A stretch of 48,944 nucleotides of DNA from Bacteroidota bacterium (GCA_021155905.1 JAJNBG010000040.1:1-48944); one strand, 5' to 3'. Shown: positions 17,354 through 27,900, numbered from the stretch's first letter. Notes: generated by a model not told the origin, from the letters alone. Program-made: numbers and translations.

Positions 17354-18757
17354 ATGAGCTACGCGAAAATAAACCAGGATCATTTGAATTTTTTGAAACA
17401 GATCATTGGTTCAGAAGATGTCCTGGTTGATAACGACAACCTGGAAAAATACGGCCGGGATGAAACAGAAGACCTGGTTTATAAACCGGAAGTAGTGGTA
17501 AAACCAAAAACGGTAAATCAGATTTCGGAAATTATGAAATTGGCCAACCAGCATAAAATCCCTGTCACTGCGCGTGGTTCAGGAACCGGATTGAGTGGCG
17601 CTGCCCTTCCCATTCACGGAGGGATTGTTATCAGCATGGAACGCTTTAATAATATCCTGCAGATTGACGAACGGAATTTACAGGCAACGGTTGAACCAGG
17701 TTTGATCAATTATGTTTTCCAGGAAGAAGTAAAAAAACTGGGATTGTTTTATCCACCGGATCCGGCGAGTTGGGGGAGCTGTTCTTTAGGCGGTAACGTG
17801 GCGCATAGCAGCGGTGGACCAAAAGCGGTGAAATACGGAACAACCAGAGATTATGTTCTGAACATTGAAATGGTTTTACCGAACGGAGATATCATATGGA
17901 CAGGAGCCAATACTTTAAAATATTCTACCGGATATAACTTAACGCACCTAATGGTAGGAAGTGAAGGGACGTTGGGTATCATTACAAAAATTGTCTTCCG
18001 GTTAATTCCCTTGCCTAAACATGATTTATTAATGCTGGTACCGTTTGAATCGGCAGAAAACGCATGCGAAGCTGTGGGAGCAACATTCAGAGCGGGTATA
18101 ACGCCGAGTGCCATGGAATTCATGGAGCGTGATGCTATTGATTGGAGTATTAAATATGCAGGTGACGTAAACTTCACCATTAAACCGGAATGGCAGGCAC
18201 TCTTATTAATTGAAGTCGACGGAAACAATATGGATGTCCTGTTTAATGATTGCGAAACGATCAGCAACATTATGATGGAACATGGATGTGATGAAATTTT
18301 AATGGCTGATAGTGCCGAACAAAAGTCAGCGCTTTGGAAAATACGACGTAAAGTTGGCGAAGCCGTGAAAAGCAATTCCGTATATAAAGAAGAAGATACG
18401 GTTGTTCCAAGGGCAGATTTGCCAAACCTCTTAAAGGGTGTTAAAGCAATAGGATCAAAATATGGTTTTAAAAGTGTGTGTTATGGACATGCCGGAGACG
18501 GAAATCTGCATGTGAATATTATTAAAGGTGAATTGTCCGACCAGGTTTGGGAAACTGAATTACCAAAAGGCATTATTGAAATATTCGAACTTTGCAAAAA
18601 ACTGGGAGGAACCATTAGTGGTGAACATGGTATAGGCTTAGTACAGAAAGATTATCTAAAAATCGTATTTCCTGAATACCAGTTAGAACTCATGAGAAAT
18701 ATCAAAAAACTGTTTGACCCAAACCTCATTTTAAATCCCGGTAAAATGGTGTTCTAA
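17354..18757 (+). CDS. FAD-linked oxidase, glycolate/lactate dehydrogenase GlcD-like
   Basis: 467 residues. The PCMH-type FAD-binding domain occupies about residues 38-215 (PEVVVKPKTVNQISEIMKLA, TARGSGTGLSGAALP, PPDPASWGSCSLGGNVA). The FAD-oxidase C-terminal domain carries the flavin-proximal YGHAGDGNLHVNI and ends with SGEHGIGLVQKDYL and the family's FDPNLILNPGKM. Members oxidise D-2-hydroxy acids such as glycolate or D-lactate and pass electrons to a quinone or partner subunit. No iron-sulfur GlcF subunit is adjacent, so a single-subunit D-lactate or 2-hydroxyglutarate dehydrogenase is as likely as GlcD. It follows prmA by 4 nt. Confidence 0.9.
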   Translation: MSYAKINQDHLNFLKQIIGSEDVLVDNDNLEKYGRDETEDLVYKPEVVVKPKTVNQISEIMKLANQHKIPVTARGSGTGLSGAALPIHGGIVISMERFNNILQIDERNLQATVEPGLINYVFQEEVKKLGLFYPPDPASWGSCSLGGNVAHSSGGPKAVKYGTTRDYVLNIEMVLPNGDIIWTGANTLKYSTGYNLTHLMVGSEGTLGIITKIVFRLIPLPKHDLLMLVPFESAENACEAVGATFRAGITPSAMEFMERDAIDWSIKYAGDVNFTIKPEWQALLLIEVDGNNMDVLFNDCETISNIMMEHGCDEILMADSAEQKSALWKIRRKVGEAVKSNSVYKEEDTVVPRADLPNLLKGVKAIGSKYGFKSVCYGHAGDGNLHVNIIKGELSDQVWETELPKGIIEIFELCKKLGGTISGEHGIGLVQKDYLKIVFPEYQLELMRNIKKLFDPNLILNPGKMVF

Positions 18758-18797
18758 ACCCCGTCCTAGGAGTATAATAGATAAGTTTGCTTCGCAT

Positions 18798-18828
18798 TTT
18801 GAAACATTCATTAAATTAAATATATTTG
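18798..18828 (+). promoter_or_regulatory. consensus Bacteroidetes promoter (TTTG, 19 bp, TATATTTG)
   Basis: TTTG at 18798-18801 and TATATTTG at 18821-18828 are exactly 19 bp apart, a perfect match to the Bacteroidetes housekeeping consensus. The box ends 23 nt before the ATG of the T9SS cargo gene at 18852. This is the best promoter in the window. Confidence 0.75.
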
Positions 18829-18851
18829 ATAAACCATTAAAACACACACGC

Positions 18852-19859
18852 ATGAAAAAAATTTTACTGTCATTATTTAGCATTGTTAGTGTCGCAGCTT
18901 CTGCTCAAACGTTAACCTATGCAAATCATGCTCCTGCCTGGGGCAATGCGCCATATCAAACATCGCAATGTGATTCAGTTGGTGTTGTTCCTGGTGCTTC
19001 CGGAGCCGGTGCGGTATGGAGTTTTACCCCAACAAATTTGCATTCCTCAAAAACCTATACAACATCAAATACTTTACCTACCAACACCTTATACCCTGCA
19101 TCCAATGTATCGGTATATTCCTCTACCTCAGATGTAGCGTATCATAATACAAATGCAAGCAGCTTTAAATACTATGGTGGTAATCTTGTGATTAATTCTT
19201 ATGCCCTAAGTGTGGTGTATTCTGCACCTGCCATTTACGCTGTATATCCTATGAGCTTAAGCACCAGTACAACAGCGGCAACAAGCGGTACGATTAACTT
19301 AACAAGTCCTTTTCCTGTTTCTCAGGCCTTCACCGGAAACTGCTCGGTAATGGCGGACGCAACAGGTACCTTAGTGCTTCCGGCAAAGACATTTACGGAT
19401 GTGATCAGAGTGGCTACCACGCAAACAATTACTGCTTCGGCTGCAACGGTTTATCAATCTAATTATGATTATTACTCAGTTGGGTCGTCCAAGGCGCCAA
19501 TATTTTCTATTCAAACATCTACAATAAATGTCGTTGCTCAACCGTCCAGCACTCAAACTGTAGTATATGTTCAACCAAATTACAGCGTTGTTGGTGTTAA
19601 TGAAGTTCCTGCAACTGCTATCAACTTATCTGTTTTCCCTAACCCAACCTCCAATTTCATTAATTTTTCAACGGTGAGTTTAGAGGCTGTAAAAGTAACG
19701 GCGTTGGATATGACCGGAAAAGTGATAGCAAATGAAACCATTGAAAATGGAAAATCCACTATCAACACAGCATCTTTTTCTGCCGGTGTATATATGTACC
19801 ACGTAACGGATAAAAACAACCGCATTTTGACTTCAGGTAAATTTACTGTCAGTAAATAA
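18852..19859 (+). CDS. secreted T9SS type A sorting-domain protein, small
   Basis: 335 residues. The signal peptide is MKKILLSLFSIVSVAASAQ. The mature region (about 20-250) is rich in Thr, Ser and Tyr, predicted all-beta, with no domain I recognise. The last 80 residues form the type IX sorting domain: VFPNPTSNFINF, ALDMTGKVI, SFSAGVYMYHV and a final Lys-rich strand. It is therefore surface-attached or released by T9SS. A strong promoter precedes it. A 13-bp-stem terminator sits 20 nt past its stop, inside the next reading frame. Role unknown. Confidence 0.85.
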   Translation: MKKILLSLFSIVSVAASAQTLTYANHAPAWGNAPYQTSQCDSVGVVPGASGAGAVWSFTPTNLHSSKTYTTSNTLPTNTLYPASNVSVYSSTSDVAYHNTNASSFKYYGGNLVINSYALSVVYSAPAIYAVYPMSLSTSTTAATSGTINLTSPFPVSQAFTGNCSVMADATGTLVLPAKTFTDVIRVATTQTITASAATVYQSNYDYYSVGSSKAPIFSIQTSTINVVAQPSSTQTVVYVQPNYSVVGVNEVPATAINLSVFPNPTSNFINFSTVSLEAVKVTALDMTGKVIANETIENGKSTINTASFSAGVYMYHVTDKNNRILTSGKFTVSK

Positions 19860-19862
19860 TTT

Positions 19863-21527
19863 ATGCCGAACCTTTCGAAAATAAGCTCATCCCTTAAATG
19901 CCGGATGAGCTTATTTTTTTTGATGACTTTTCTATTTACACTATACTCCTGCTCTGATAAAGAAGAAGTGAAAACAGTTGAAGTTTGCGCTCCACAGGAT
20001 TTAAAAAAGGAAATTAAAAATCTAGTTTCGTCCTATCTTCAGAGGGATACAATCTTAGTAATAGACTCTCTTCAACTTTCCTGCTATCGCTATTTCAAGT
20101 CGTTATATTCTAGTGAATTGCTGTGGTTTGAGCAATCCAACCTCAACCAAAAAGGTGATAGTCTTTTAAACGTCATTGAACAAAGCAGCTACTATGGCTT
20201 AATTCCGTATCAGTATCATATACGCGAAATCAACCATCACCTGGATTCTATTCATTCAAACAAAGCGTTGATCAACGTTACTTCTTTAGTAAAAGCTGAT
20301 ATGTTACTCAGCGATGCTTTTTTCTTAATGGGCGCGCATCTTAACAAAGGCCGTTTTTATGCAGACAGTTTATTACTTCAAACCAATTTTAAAAAACTTG
20401 ACAAGGGTTGGGACAGTGTTTTAGTCGAGGGTTATTCTACAGGAAATCTCAAGGCTGCATTGGATTCCTTGGAACCAAACTTTTATCATTACCGGATGCT
20501 GAAAAAAGAACTGGCCACGATACTCAATGATCAGACATTATTTCAAATCGACTCCATTCCTTTTGTAACTGAAAAAGATTCTCTCACTAAACGGCAGTTA
20601 ATTATCAAAAGCCTGACCAAACAAGGATTTTATGATACCACCTCAACTGCCAATGACAGTACCAGATTAGCAAAAGCCTTAAATAAATTACAGAAAAAAT
20701 GGTTCATACAACCGGATGGTAAAATCGGGAAATATACGACCCAGGCTTTTTCATATAACCGGGCAAAGATTATTAAACAAATTTGCATGTCCATGGAACG
20801 ATGGCGATGGGAAAATAAATTCCCGGATAAGTACGTTTTCATTAATATTCCTGCCTTTTGGCTGACTGTTTACGAAAAAGATACCGTAGTGATGCAATCC
20901 GCCATAGTATGTGGAAAACCCGATCATCAAACACCTGTCTTAAAAAGTAAGATTGACCATATGCTGATCTATCCTTACTGGAATGTACCCATCAGCATTG
21001 CTACCAAGGAAATTTTACCGGCCGTACAACATGATACCTCTTACATCAGGCGAAAAAACTTTGAAGTACTCGGCAAACGTGATACGGTTCTGGACTACAC
21101 GAAAATTCCATGGAGGCGCTATACCAAAGATTATCTGCCGGTTCGTTTCAGGCAACGGATTGGTGAAGAAAACAGTTTAGGTGTAGTGAAGTTTAATTTT
21201 TATAATCCTTACGGCGTTTATTTACACGACACCAATTCAAAGCGTTATTTCAAAACCAGTTCCCGTTCTCAAAGTCACGGATGCATTCGCTTAGAAAATT
21301 TTATTGACTTTGCTGACTTCCTGGTGCGCGATGACAGTTTAAATTACCCGCAGGATAGTTTGCATCTATATTTAATCACACCTATACAACGAAAAATAAA
21401 ACTGAAAAAAGCATTACCGATTTTTACCCGCTATTATACGGCACATGCCGATAGCTCGGGTTTGAAATTATACATTGATGTGTATAGAAAAGATGAAGAA
21501 ATGATGAAGTTGATTTATGGTAAGTAA
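19863..21527 (+). CDS. L,D-transpeptidase, YcbB-like, lipoprotein
   Basis: 554 residues from ATG at 19863. A hydrophobic segment ends in a lipobox LYSC (Cys30), so the enzyme is probably a lipoprotein. An N-terminal helical scaffold domain (about 45-230) and a peptidoglycan-binding-like helix (about 240-290, QPDGKIGKYTTQAF) precede the YkuD catalytic domain, whose active-site motif is SHGCIRLEN with the catalytic Cys. The length and layout match YcbB/LdtD, which form 3-3 cross-links in peptidoglycan. The start is uncertain: a terminator hairpin covers codons 6-18, and ATGs at 19905 and 19923 are alternatives, but only 19863 supplies positive charges ahead of the hydrophobic core. The start is 3 nt after the preceding stop. 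Confidence 0.88.
   Translation: MPNLSKISSSLKCRMSLFFLMTFLFTLYSCSDKEEVKTVEVCAPQDLKKEIKNLVSSYLQRDTILVIDSLQLSCYRYFKSLYSSELLWFEQSNLNQKGDSLLNVIEQSSYYGLIPYQYHIREINHHLDSIHSNKALINVTSLVKADMLLSDAFFLMGAHLNKGRFYADSLLLQTNFKKLDKGWDSVLVEGYSTGNLKAALDSLEPNFYHYRMLKKELATILNDQTLFQIDSIPFVTEKDSLTKRQLIIKSLTKQGFYDTTSTANDSTRLAKALNKLQKKWFIQPDGKIGKYTTQAFSYNRAKIIKQICMSMERWRWENKFPDKYVFINIPAFWLTVYEKDTVVMQSAIVCGKPDHQTPVLKSKIDHMLIYPYWNVPISIATKEILPAVQHDTSYIRRKNFEVLGKRDTVLDYTKIPWRRYTKDYLPVRFRQRIGEENSLGVVKFNFYNPYGVYLHDTNSKRYFKTSSRSQSHGCIRLENFIDFADFLVRDDSLNYPQDSLHLYLITPIQRKIKLKKALPIFTRYYTAHADSSGLKLYIDVYRKDEEMMKLIYGK
19880..19921 (+). terminator. strong intrinsic terminator overlapping the L,D-transpeptidase start
   Basis: A perfect 13-bp stem (19880-19892 with 19903-19915), 10-nt loop and T run to 19921. 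It lies 20 nt past the T9SS cargo gene stop, and within the first 20 codons of the L,D-transpeptidase reading frame as annotated. Confidence 0.85.
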
Positions 21528-21533
21528 GTCAAT

Positions 21534-21604
21534 GTCACTTCGAGCGAAGTCGAGAAGCGTTCCAATATTTTTCCTGACTGGTTCTCGACTCCGCTCGAAC
21601 TGAC
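21534..21604. repeat. long imperfect inverted repeat between convergent genes
   Basis: Left arm 21534-21556 and right arm 21582-21604 are 23-nt reverse complements with two mismatches, separated by 25 nt. Each arm contains TTCGAGCG-type sequence, matching the single copy at 1747-1775. It sits between the stops of the L,D-transpeptidase and DUF4249 genes and could act as a bidirectional terminator or mRNA-end stabiliser. It resembles a REP-like palindromic unit. Confidence 0.75.
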
Positions 21605-21618
21605 GAACTGCAACTAAA

Positions 21619-22485
21619 TTACTGAGCTACGCCCTCTTTAAAACCAACTGCGCTCATGCAAAACCAACCAACTACTTTTACTTTATCGTTGGTAATGTTC
21701 TTAAGATTTGTTTTTACATTTTCAGGGCTGGTTGCAAACAATCCAGAATTGGTTGTCTGAGTATAAACCTGAGTCAAAAAATTGTACGTTTCCAGGTTAA
21801 TGGAATGAATTTCTACCCGACAAATATCATACTTTTGAAATACCTCACCAAAAGGCGTGATCGATTCGGCAATCGGAGTAATAAACGGGAAGCCATCAGC
21901 ACCTTCTCCAAAAGCCGCGTTAGCACATATATTAATCTGGGTTCCTTTATTAAAAAACACACCATTGCGGTAAGATTTAATCCAGTAATAATCGATGGTA
22001 TCTCCGGGAGGATCAAAGCCCAAAAAAGCAAACTTATAGCCTTCCTTGGAATTCCCTAATCCTCCGCCTTCCTCGAATTCCGAAACCAGAGTGTCTACAC
22101 GGGTTGTCCGGTTCATTCGGGAAGAAGATCTATAAATAATTCCCTGGTGAGTAACGGTCAGCTCATATTCGTGTCCGATTCTGAATGTATCAGTAGGGGT
22201 CCAAACGTAATCACCATTATTGTTATCGGTGAAACTGTAATCCAATCCTGTTGACAAATCTTTTAGGTTTACGGTTGCCCCTGTTATCGGCTGATTGGGT
22301 TTCTGACTAAAATACGGATCCGTATAAGTTAATCTCACTTTCTGCTGCGACCGCATATCGTTGATAAAAGCATCAATGGTAACCATGGGATCACCTTCGT
22401 CCAGTTTCACCTGGATCACATCCTCACAGGACGTTAAAAAGAAAATACCAGCAATAAATAAAAATAGTTTTAAAGTCTTCATCAT
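21619..22485 (-). CDS. DUF4249 outer-membrane-associated lipoprotein
   Basis: 288 residues from ATG at 22485; the frame extends upstream to 22530 only through the end of the TonB receptor gene. The signal peptide ends in a lipobox FLTSC. The mature part starts EDVIQVKLDEGDPMVTIDAFI and proceeds through an Ig-like beta domain (about 30-120: PITGATVNLKDLS, YVWTPTDTFRIGHEY), matching DUF4249. In Bacteroidetes DUF4249 genes typically sit directly behind a TonB-dependent receptor, as here with one base between. It probably acts with that receptor at the cell surface, like SusD/SusE-type accessory lipoproteins, but the ligand is unknown. An alternative ATG at 22482 differs by one residue. Confidence 0.85.
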   Translation of the reverse strand: MMKTLKLFLFIAGIFFLTSCEDVIQVKLDEGDPMVTIDAFINDMRSQQKVRLTYTDPYFSQKPNQPITGATVNLKDLSTGLDYSFTDNNNGDYVWTPTDTFRIGHEYELTVTHQGIIYRSSSRMNRTTRVDTLVSEFEEGGGLGNSKEGYKFAFLGFDPPGDTIDYYWIKSYRNGVFFNKGTQINICANAAFGEGADGFPFITPIAESITPFGEVFQKYDICRVEIHSINLETYNFLTQVYTQTTNSGLFATSPENVKTNLKNITNDKVKVVGWFCMSAVGFKEGVAQ

Positions 22486-22486
22486 C

Positions 22487-24844
22487 TTAAAATTTAAAAT
22501 TATAAGTAATCGCCGGAATAATGGATCCAACTACTGAGTACCTAACGGCCTCGGTATTGACAGGATAGTCGGGATTGTTTCTGAAATAAATCGAGAAAGC
22601 ATTTCTTCGGTTATACACATTATAAACGCTCACTACGATTGCATGTTTTCGTCCTTTTTTATTATTGGGTGCCAGGTTAAAAGTTACGCCTACATCAGCT
22701 CTGTGATAAGGTGTGTTGCGGTAATTGTTGCGTTTGTTATCCGTGTTATAAGGAATCACGTAACCCTGTACTTCCACTTTAGCTGTTGGAAAAGTTGCCG
22801 GTGTGCCGGTTTGAAAAACAAAATTAGCAGAGAAGCTAAAGCGCTTATTTAAATCATAGATCAATACCGTATTTACATTATGCGTCCGATCGTATTTCGA
22901 TAGGAACCATTCATCGTTACTGATCCCACGCACCTGTCGTTCTGTTTTCGACAAGGTGTAACTCACCCACCCGTTCAGTTTTCCTTTTGCTTTTTTCAGG
23001 TATAGCTCAAACCCATATGCTCTCCCTTTACCCTGTACCAAATCCGATTCCAGATACTCGTTTAATAACAGGTTAGCATTGTCCACGTAATCCAATTGGT
23101 TTTGAAGATCTTTATAATATACCTCTGCTGATGTTTCATACATATTGTCTTTAAAATTTCTGAAGTAACCTAAAGTAATCTGGTCTGAGATCAATGGCTT
23201 GATATTGTTGGTTACGGGTGTATAAATATCCAAAGGTGTTGACGCGGCTGTATTCGATACAATATGTAAATACTGAGACATGCGGTTATAACCAAGTTTA
23301 ACAGAACTCTTATCATTGATGGTATAATTAAGGGCTAGTCTTGGTTCAGGAGTGTTATACATGGCAATGGTTTTTCCGGCAGCAACACTATCTTCCCTAT
23401 CTAACGGCCGGCTTTCGTTCGGTATCGTATCACGGTAAGAATACCTGGTGCCTTTTCCTAAATAATTAAAGAACGACCATCGTAAACCATACTGTAAGGT
23501 AAAACGATTGGAAAGCTTTTGTTCATTGTCAATATAACCTGCATATTCAACTCCGTACTGATCATCCAGGCTGATATTAGATTCATCACCATTCTGAGAA
23601 GTAATAACTGCCTCGCCCGGTTTAAATGTATACAAGATGCCCTGCGCGCCAAACTTAATGGTATTCTTACTGTTCAGATAATACGTAAAATCCGGCTTAA
23701 AGCTGTAGTTGATAATGTTTGACCTCCATTCAAATTTCTGATCATTTCCATCATTTTTAAAACCCAGTTCATACTTATAGTTACTGTAGAAGGTAGTAAG
23801 ATTCATAAACAGCTTACTATTAAAAATATGGTTCCAGCGAATGGTCCCGGTCGTATTTCCCCAGTTAAATATAAAACCCGCACCAAATACATCGCGTCCT
23901 AAATATCCGCTCGCAAACACGGTGTTCTTATCATTTATTCTCCAGTTTAATTTGGCAGTAAGATCATAAAAATAAAATTTAGCATCTTTTAAACCTGGTT
24001 GTCTTTGCGCCAAAAGTGGTTTTGCCAACACATCAATATAACTTCTTCGGCCGGCCACAATAAAAGAAGCCTTGTCTTTAAAGATTGGCGCTTCAATGGA
24101 TAAACGACTGAAAATGGAACCAATCCCCCCGTTTACTTCCATTTTTTTATTGTTACCTTCCTTCATGCGGATATCCAACACTGATGATGCGCGTCCGCCG
24201 TACTGTGCAGGGATGCCACCCTTAATGAGTTTCACATCCTTCACAGCATCCGGGTTAAAGATGGAGAAAAAGCCAAACAAGTGAGATGAATTATACACAG
24301 GAGCTTCATCCATTAACACCAAATTCTGATCAATGTTTCCTCCACGCACGTTAAATCCACTGGCGCCCTCACCAACGGTGGTCACACCTGGCAAGAGCTG
24401 GATGCTTTTGATGATATCCACTTCACCTAACAAGGCCGGCATTTTTTGAATTTGTTTAATATCGAGTTTAGCGACACTCATCTCCATACTTTTAATGTTT
24501 TTATCTTCCCGTTCAGATGACACTACCACTTCTTCCAGTTCTTTTCCTTCCTCTGCCAGTTCTAAACTCAGGGTTTGATTCGATTTCAGATCGACTGGTT
24601 TCATAATGGTTTTGTAACCAACAAAAGAAAACACAATCGTGTCTTCACCTTTTGGCAAAGTGAGAGAATAAAAACCATACTCGTTGGTGCTGGTGCCGAT
24701 CTGCGAATTCTTTTTATAAACAGTTACTCCAATTAAGGATTCTCCATTTTTGGCATCTTTCGCATAACCACTGATGGTAAACTTTTCCTGCGATTGAACC
24801 TGCGAAACCAGTGATATCAAAATCAATAGAACAATTCTTTTCAT
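22487..24844 (-). CDS. TonB-dependent receptor with carboxypeptidase-like N-terminal domain
   Basis: 785 residues from ATG at 24844 (the frame runs to a TTG at 24853). A signal peptide (MKRIVLLILISLVSQVQSQ) is followed by a CarboxypepD_reg-like beta domain (about 22-105: ISGYAKDAKNGESLIGVTVY), a plug domain (about 115-230: PALLGEVDIIKSIQLLPGV, GFNVRGGNIDQNLVLMDEAP) and a 22-strand barrel to the end, finishing in the aromatic NFKF outer-membrane signature. It imports a ligand across the outer membrane with TonB-ExbBD energy. The ligand is not evident. It forms an operon with the DUF4249 gene (1 nt gap). A TAGGTTTG box lies 20 nt upstream. Confidence 0.92.
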   Translation of the reverse strand: MKRIVLLILISLVSQVQSQEKFTISGYAKDAKNGESLIGVTVYKKNSQIGTSTNEYGFYSLTLPKGEDTIVFSFVGYKTIMKPVDLKSNQTLSLELAEEGKELEEVVVSSEREDKNIKSMEMSVAKLDIKQIQKMPALLGEVDIIKSIQLLPGVTTVGEGASGFNVRGGNIDQNLVLMDEAPVYNSSHLFGFFSIFNPDAVKDVKLIKGGIPAQYGGRASSVLDIRMKEGNNKKMEVNGGIGSIFSRLSIEAPIFKDKASFIVAGRRSYIDVLAKPLLAQRQPGLKDAKFYFYDLTAKLNWRINDKNTVFASGYLGRDVFGAGFIFNWGNTTGTIRWNHIFNSKLFMNLTTFYSNYKYELGFKNDGNDQKFEWRSNIINYSFKPDFTYYLNSKNTIKFGAQGILYTFKPGEAVITSQNGDESNISLDDQYGVEYAGYIDNEQKLSNRFTLQYGLRWSFFNYLGKGTRYSYRDTIPNESRPLDREDSVAAGKTIAMYNTPEPRLALNYTINDKSSVKLGYNRMSQYLHIVSNTAASTPLDIYTPVTNNIKPLISDQITLGYFRNFKDNMYETSAEVYYKDLQNQLDYVDNANLLLNEYLESDLVQGKGRAYGFELYLKKAKGKLNGWVSYTLSKTERQVRGISNDEWFLSKYDRTHNVNTVLIYDLNKRFSFSANFVFQTGTPATFPTAKVEVQGYVIPYNTDNKRNNYRNTPYHRADVGVTFNLAPNNKKGRKHAIVVSVYNVYNRRNAFSIYFRNNPDYPVNTEAVRYSVVGSIIPAITYNFKF

Positions 24845-24864
24845 AATATTCAAATATTCGGCAG

Positions 24865-24872
24865 CAAACCTA
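24865..24872 (-). promoter_or_regulatory. -7 box (TAGGTTTG) for the TonB receptor operon
   Basis: CAAACCTA on the + strand is an exact TAnnTTTG match on the minus strand, 20 nt before the ATG at 24844. No properly spaced -33 element is visible. Confidence 0.45.
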
Positions 24873-24950
24873 GGAAACTTTTTTTGATTTTCTAGTTTCC
24901 TGAACGATTTTTTTGCCTTTTATACGTTTGAATGAAAAACTGCAATGAAC

Positions 24951-27900
24951 TCATTTTATGTGTTCTACCTCTTGTTCTTGTATATATAACAACAATTTTT
25001 TGACAGCGCTATAACCTAATTGCAACAGAGCGTATTCATAATCCTGCATTTGTGCATGGTATTTTTGCGCGTTTTTCTTTCCGGTTTTATAATCTATCAC
25101 AACGGCTTCCTTGCCTGAGATAACCACCCGGTCGGGACGTAAAATTTCACCAGTGGAAGTTAAAATTTCCATTTCATTTTTAATTTCCACTCCTCTTTCG
25201 AAATAAGCGGAAATGGAACTGATGGATAATAAAGCTCTGATCTCCGACTGCATTCCCGCTGATTCTGTTTCTGAAAGATCACCGGCCTGCACTGCTTCCA
25301 GGATGACCGATTCAATATCTTCGCTTGTATTTATTTTAGATAAAATATAATGCACCAGAATTCCGTATTCCCGCGCTTTCGTAACTTCTTCATTCGTTTC
25401 ATAAGCCGATGCACCTTTGATCTGAATCACGTCAGGATTCTGGTTGAAGGAAAGCCCGGTGATCTTTAATTGTTCCAGTCCTGGTTTACCATGTGCGTCG
25501 GGAGATTTTTTAGTGAGCGCACCGTATTTAAGGAGAGAATTGGCAGGATCATATTGCTCCTGAGTTTCGGCAAAAATGGTCAGCCAGGTATGGCAATTCT
25601 TGACAGACTTCTTTTTGAGTTTCGGAGAAATAATATGCAAGCGATCCACTGCCCTTGTGAAATCCACATACAACATATTTAAACTGTCAAGCGCCTGTTG
25701 CTGTCTTTCCTTTTCTGCCAGGGGTTTAAATACGGTATCATCAGCCGCTTTCGTAGTATTGATGAGGGCAACCGGCAATTCAATTTGTTCTTCTTTCAAG
25801 TCCACCCAGATAGATTGTGTCTTTTCGATATCCCAGGCCAGGTAGGGCGTTATTACTACCGGAAATTCCAGGCCTTTAGAAGCATGAATCGTCATAATGT
25901 TAACTGCATTTATTCCTCCAGGAATGATGACGGAAGCTTTATCAGACCTGCGCTCCCACCAGTCGAGAAACAAACTTGTATTGGAGGTGTTGCCTTGCAG
26001 AAATCCTAAAACTTCATCCAGGAAAAACCGGATATACTGTGGGTTTTTTTCATTCAAATTCAAAGTACGAATGATTTCCAAACATCCGTCAAACAAATTA
26101 GTGGCCGTTAATTTGAGGATGTCGACTTTTAAACCACACTCCTTTAATATGTCAAATAGCGTTTTTGTTTTAGAAGAATTTAATTCCCTGAGAAAAATCA
26201 CGTACTGCTCTTCACTACAAAAGTTCTGGTCTGATATATATTGAATGACAACGGAAGCCGACGCCAGGTCTTTTTGATTAGAGATGTACTTTAAAAAACT
26301 CAGGATAATCGTGATCTCCTTCGCATTGTTAAGTAATAGAGAATCCGCAGAAACAACCGGCACTCCGTTTTCAATTAAATAATTAGCAACTGTACTGCCG
26401 TGTCGGTTTTGCCGGATGATGATACATACATCATTGTAAGAATATCCATCTTCAATGGCTTTATGAATATAGTTTAAAATCAATTGTGTATTTACAGTAT
26501 CCGCATCCTCTTCACCCGGTTCCGGAAAATCGATACTTACATAACCAAATTCATCTGCTTTATGCTCCTGTTTTTGATTATGATATATTTTTTTAAAATC
26601 ATCGTTCAACACTGTTGTAGCTAAAAATTCAAACAAGGCGTTATTAAACTTAACAATCGTGCTCTCACTTCTGTAATTTTTATTAAGGACACGTTCATCG
26701 AAGTTTCTGATCAACGAATCCTCGCGTTCGGCTAATAATTCATTTTTATTAAAAGAACTGACGTAGGGTAAATTCACAAACTGCTCCACATCGGCATTTC
26801 GCCAACGGTAAATAGATTGTTTTCCATCCCCTACAATCAAATTCAAATTTCCGTTTCCCAACGAATTATCAATTAACGGTAGCATATTCTGCCACTGCAT
26901 ATTTGACGTATCCTGAAATTCGTCGAGCAAAAAATGTTTATACCGGTCGCCCAAACGCTCAAAAATAAAAGGCGTTGGTTCATTATTCACAACTTCAGAA
27001 ATACGCTCGTTGAATTCCGAAATAAATAGAACGTTTTCGTCATTTTTATATTCATTCGTCAATTTGGCTAATTCATTAACCAAACCCATGGCGTAAATGT
27101 TTTTATAGATCAGACTAAACGCATTATAACGTTGTTCATTCTCCCTTAAATAATTTAAAACGTCTCCGGCAATCTGAGCCAGTTCACGTTTAATACTGTC
27201 AACTGCTGCTTTTTCTTCCGCGCTTGCTTTCCCTCCATGCCATTTATCATCATTCAGTGTCTTATTAACATTCGCTCCGAATAAAGCGTCTTCAGACGTT
27301 TCCTTCAAACCAGCCAGTTTTACAAAGAAATTATAGATCCCCGAACCACCACTTGCAAAAGCATTTGCCGTCAATTGTTTCTCATTGATCTGTTGCAATG
27401 CTTTTTCACCCTGAGTCTTTAAAAAAGATTCATGCGCTTTAGTAACAGATTTTAATTGTTGCTTTATTCTCTCGAAATCGGAAATATTAAAAACGCTTAG
27501 CTGGTTCACCAAATCACTCACTCCTTCTTTATTGATCTCTTTAATAAATTCTACAAGTGTTTGCTCAGGATCCCAGTTTTTATTGTCTTCAATTTGTGCC
27601 AAAGAAAACTGCACTAAATAATCTGTAATTAACTTATCCTTGCCCAGGTTATTGATTAAGGTTGAAATCACTTTTTTAAAAACCGTATCAGAATCCGTTT
27701 CAATCTGGAAATTGATCGGTAGTTTCAAATCCAGGGCAAAAGTGCGGATAATACGGTGTGTAAAACTATCAATGGTCCCAATAGAAAAATCTGAATAATT
27801 ATGCAGAATATCCGTTAAAACAATTTCCGCTCTTTTCTTTAACTCACTTTCTGAAATGATTAATTCAGCCGCAATCAATTGGCTGATCATGGCATTTGAT

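Noticed and set aside
17851..18375. 174-codon minus-strand frame
   Set aside because: Antisense to the GlcD-like oxidase, whose FAD-binding motifs are intact; the antisense product shows no recognisable domain.
22486..22530. Longer N-terminus of the DUF4249 protein from TTG 22530
   Set aside because: It runs through the 3' end of the TonB receptor gene, and ATG 22485 gives a standard lipoprotein signal.
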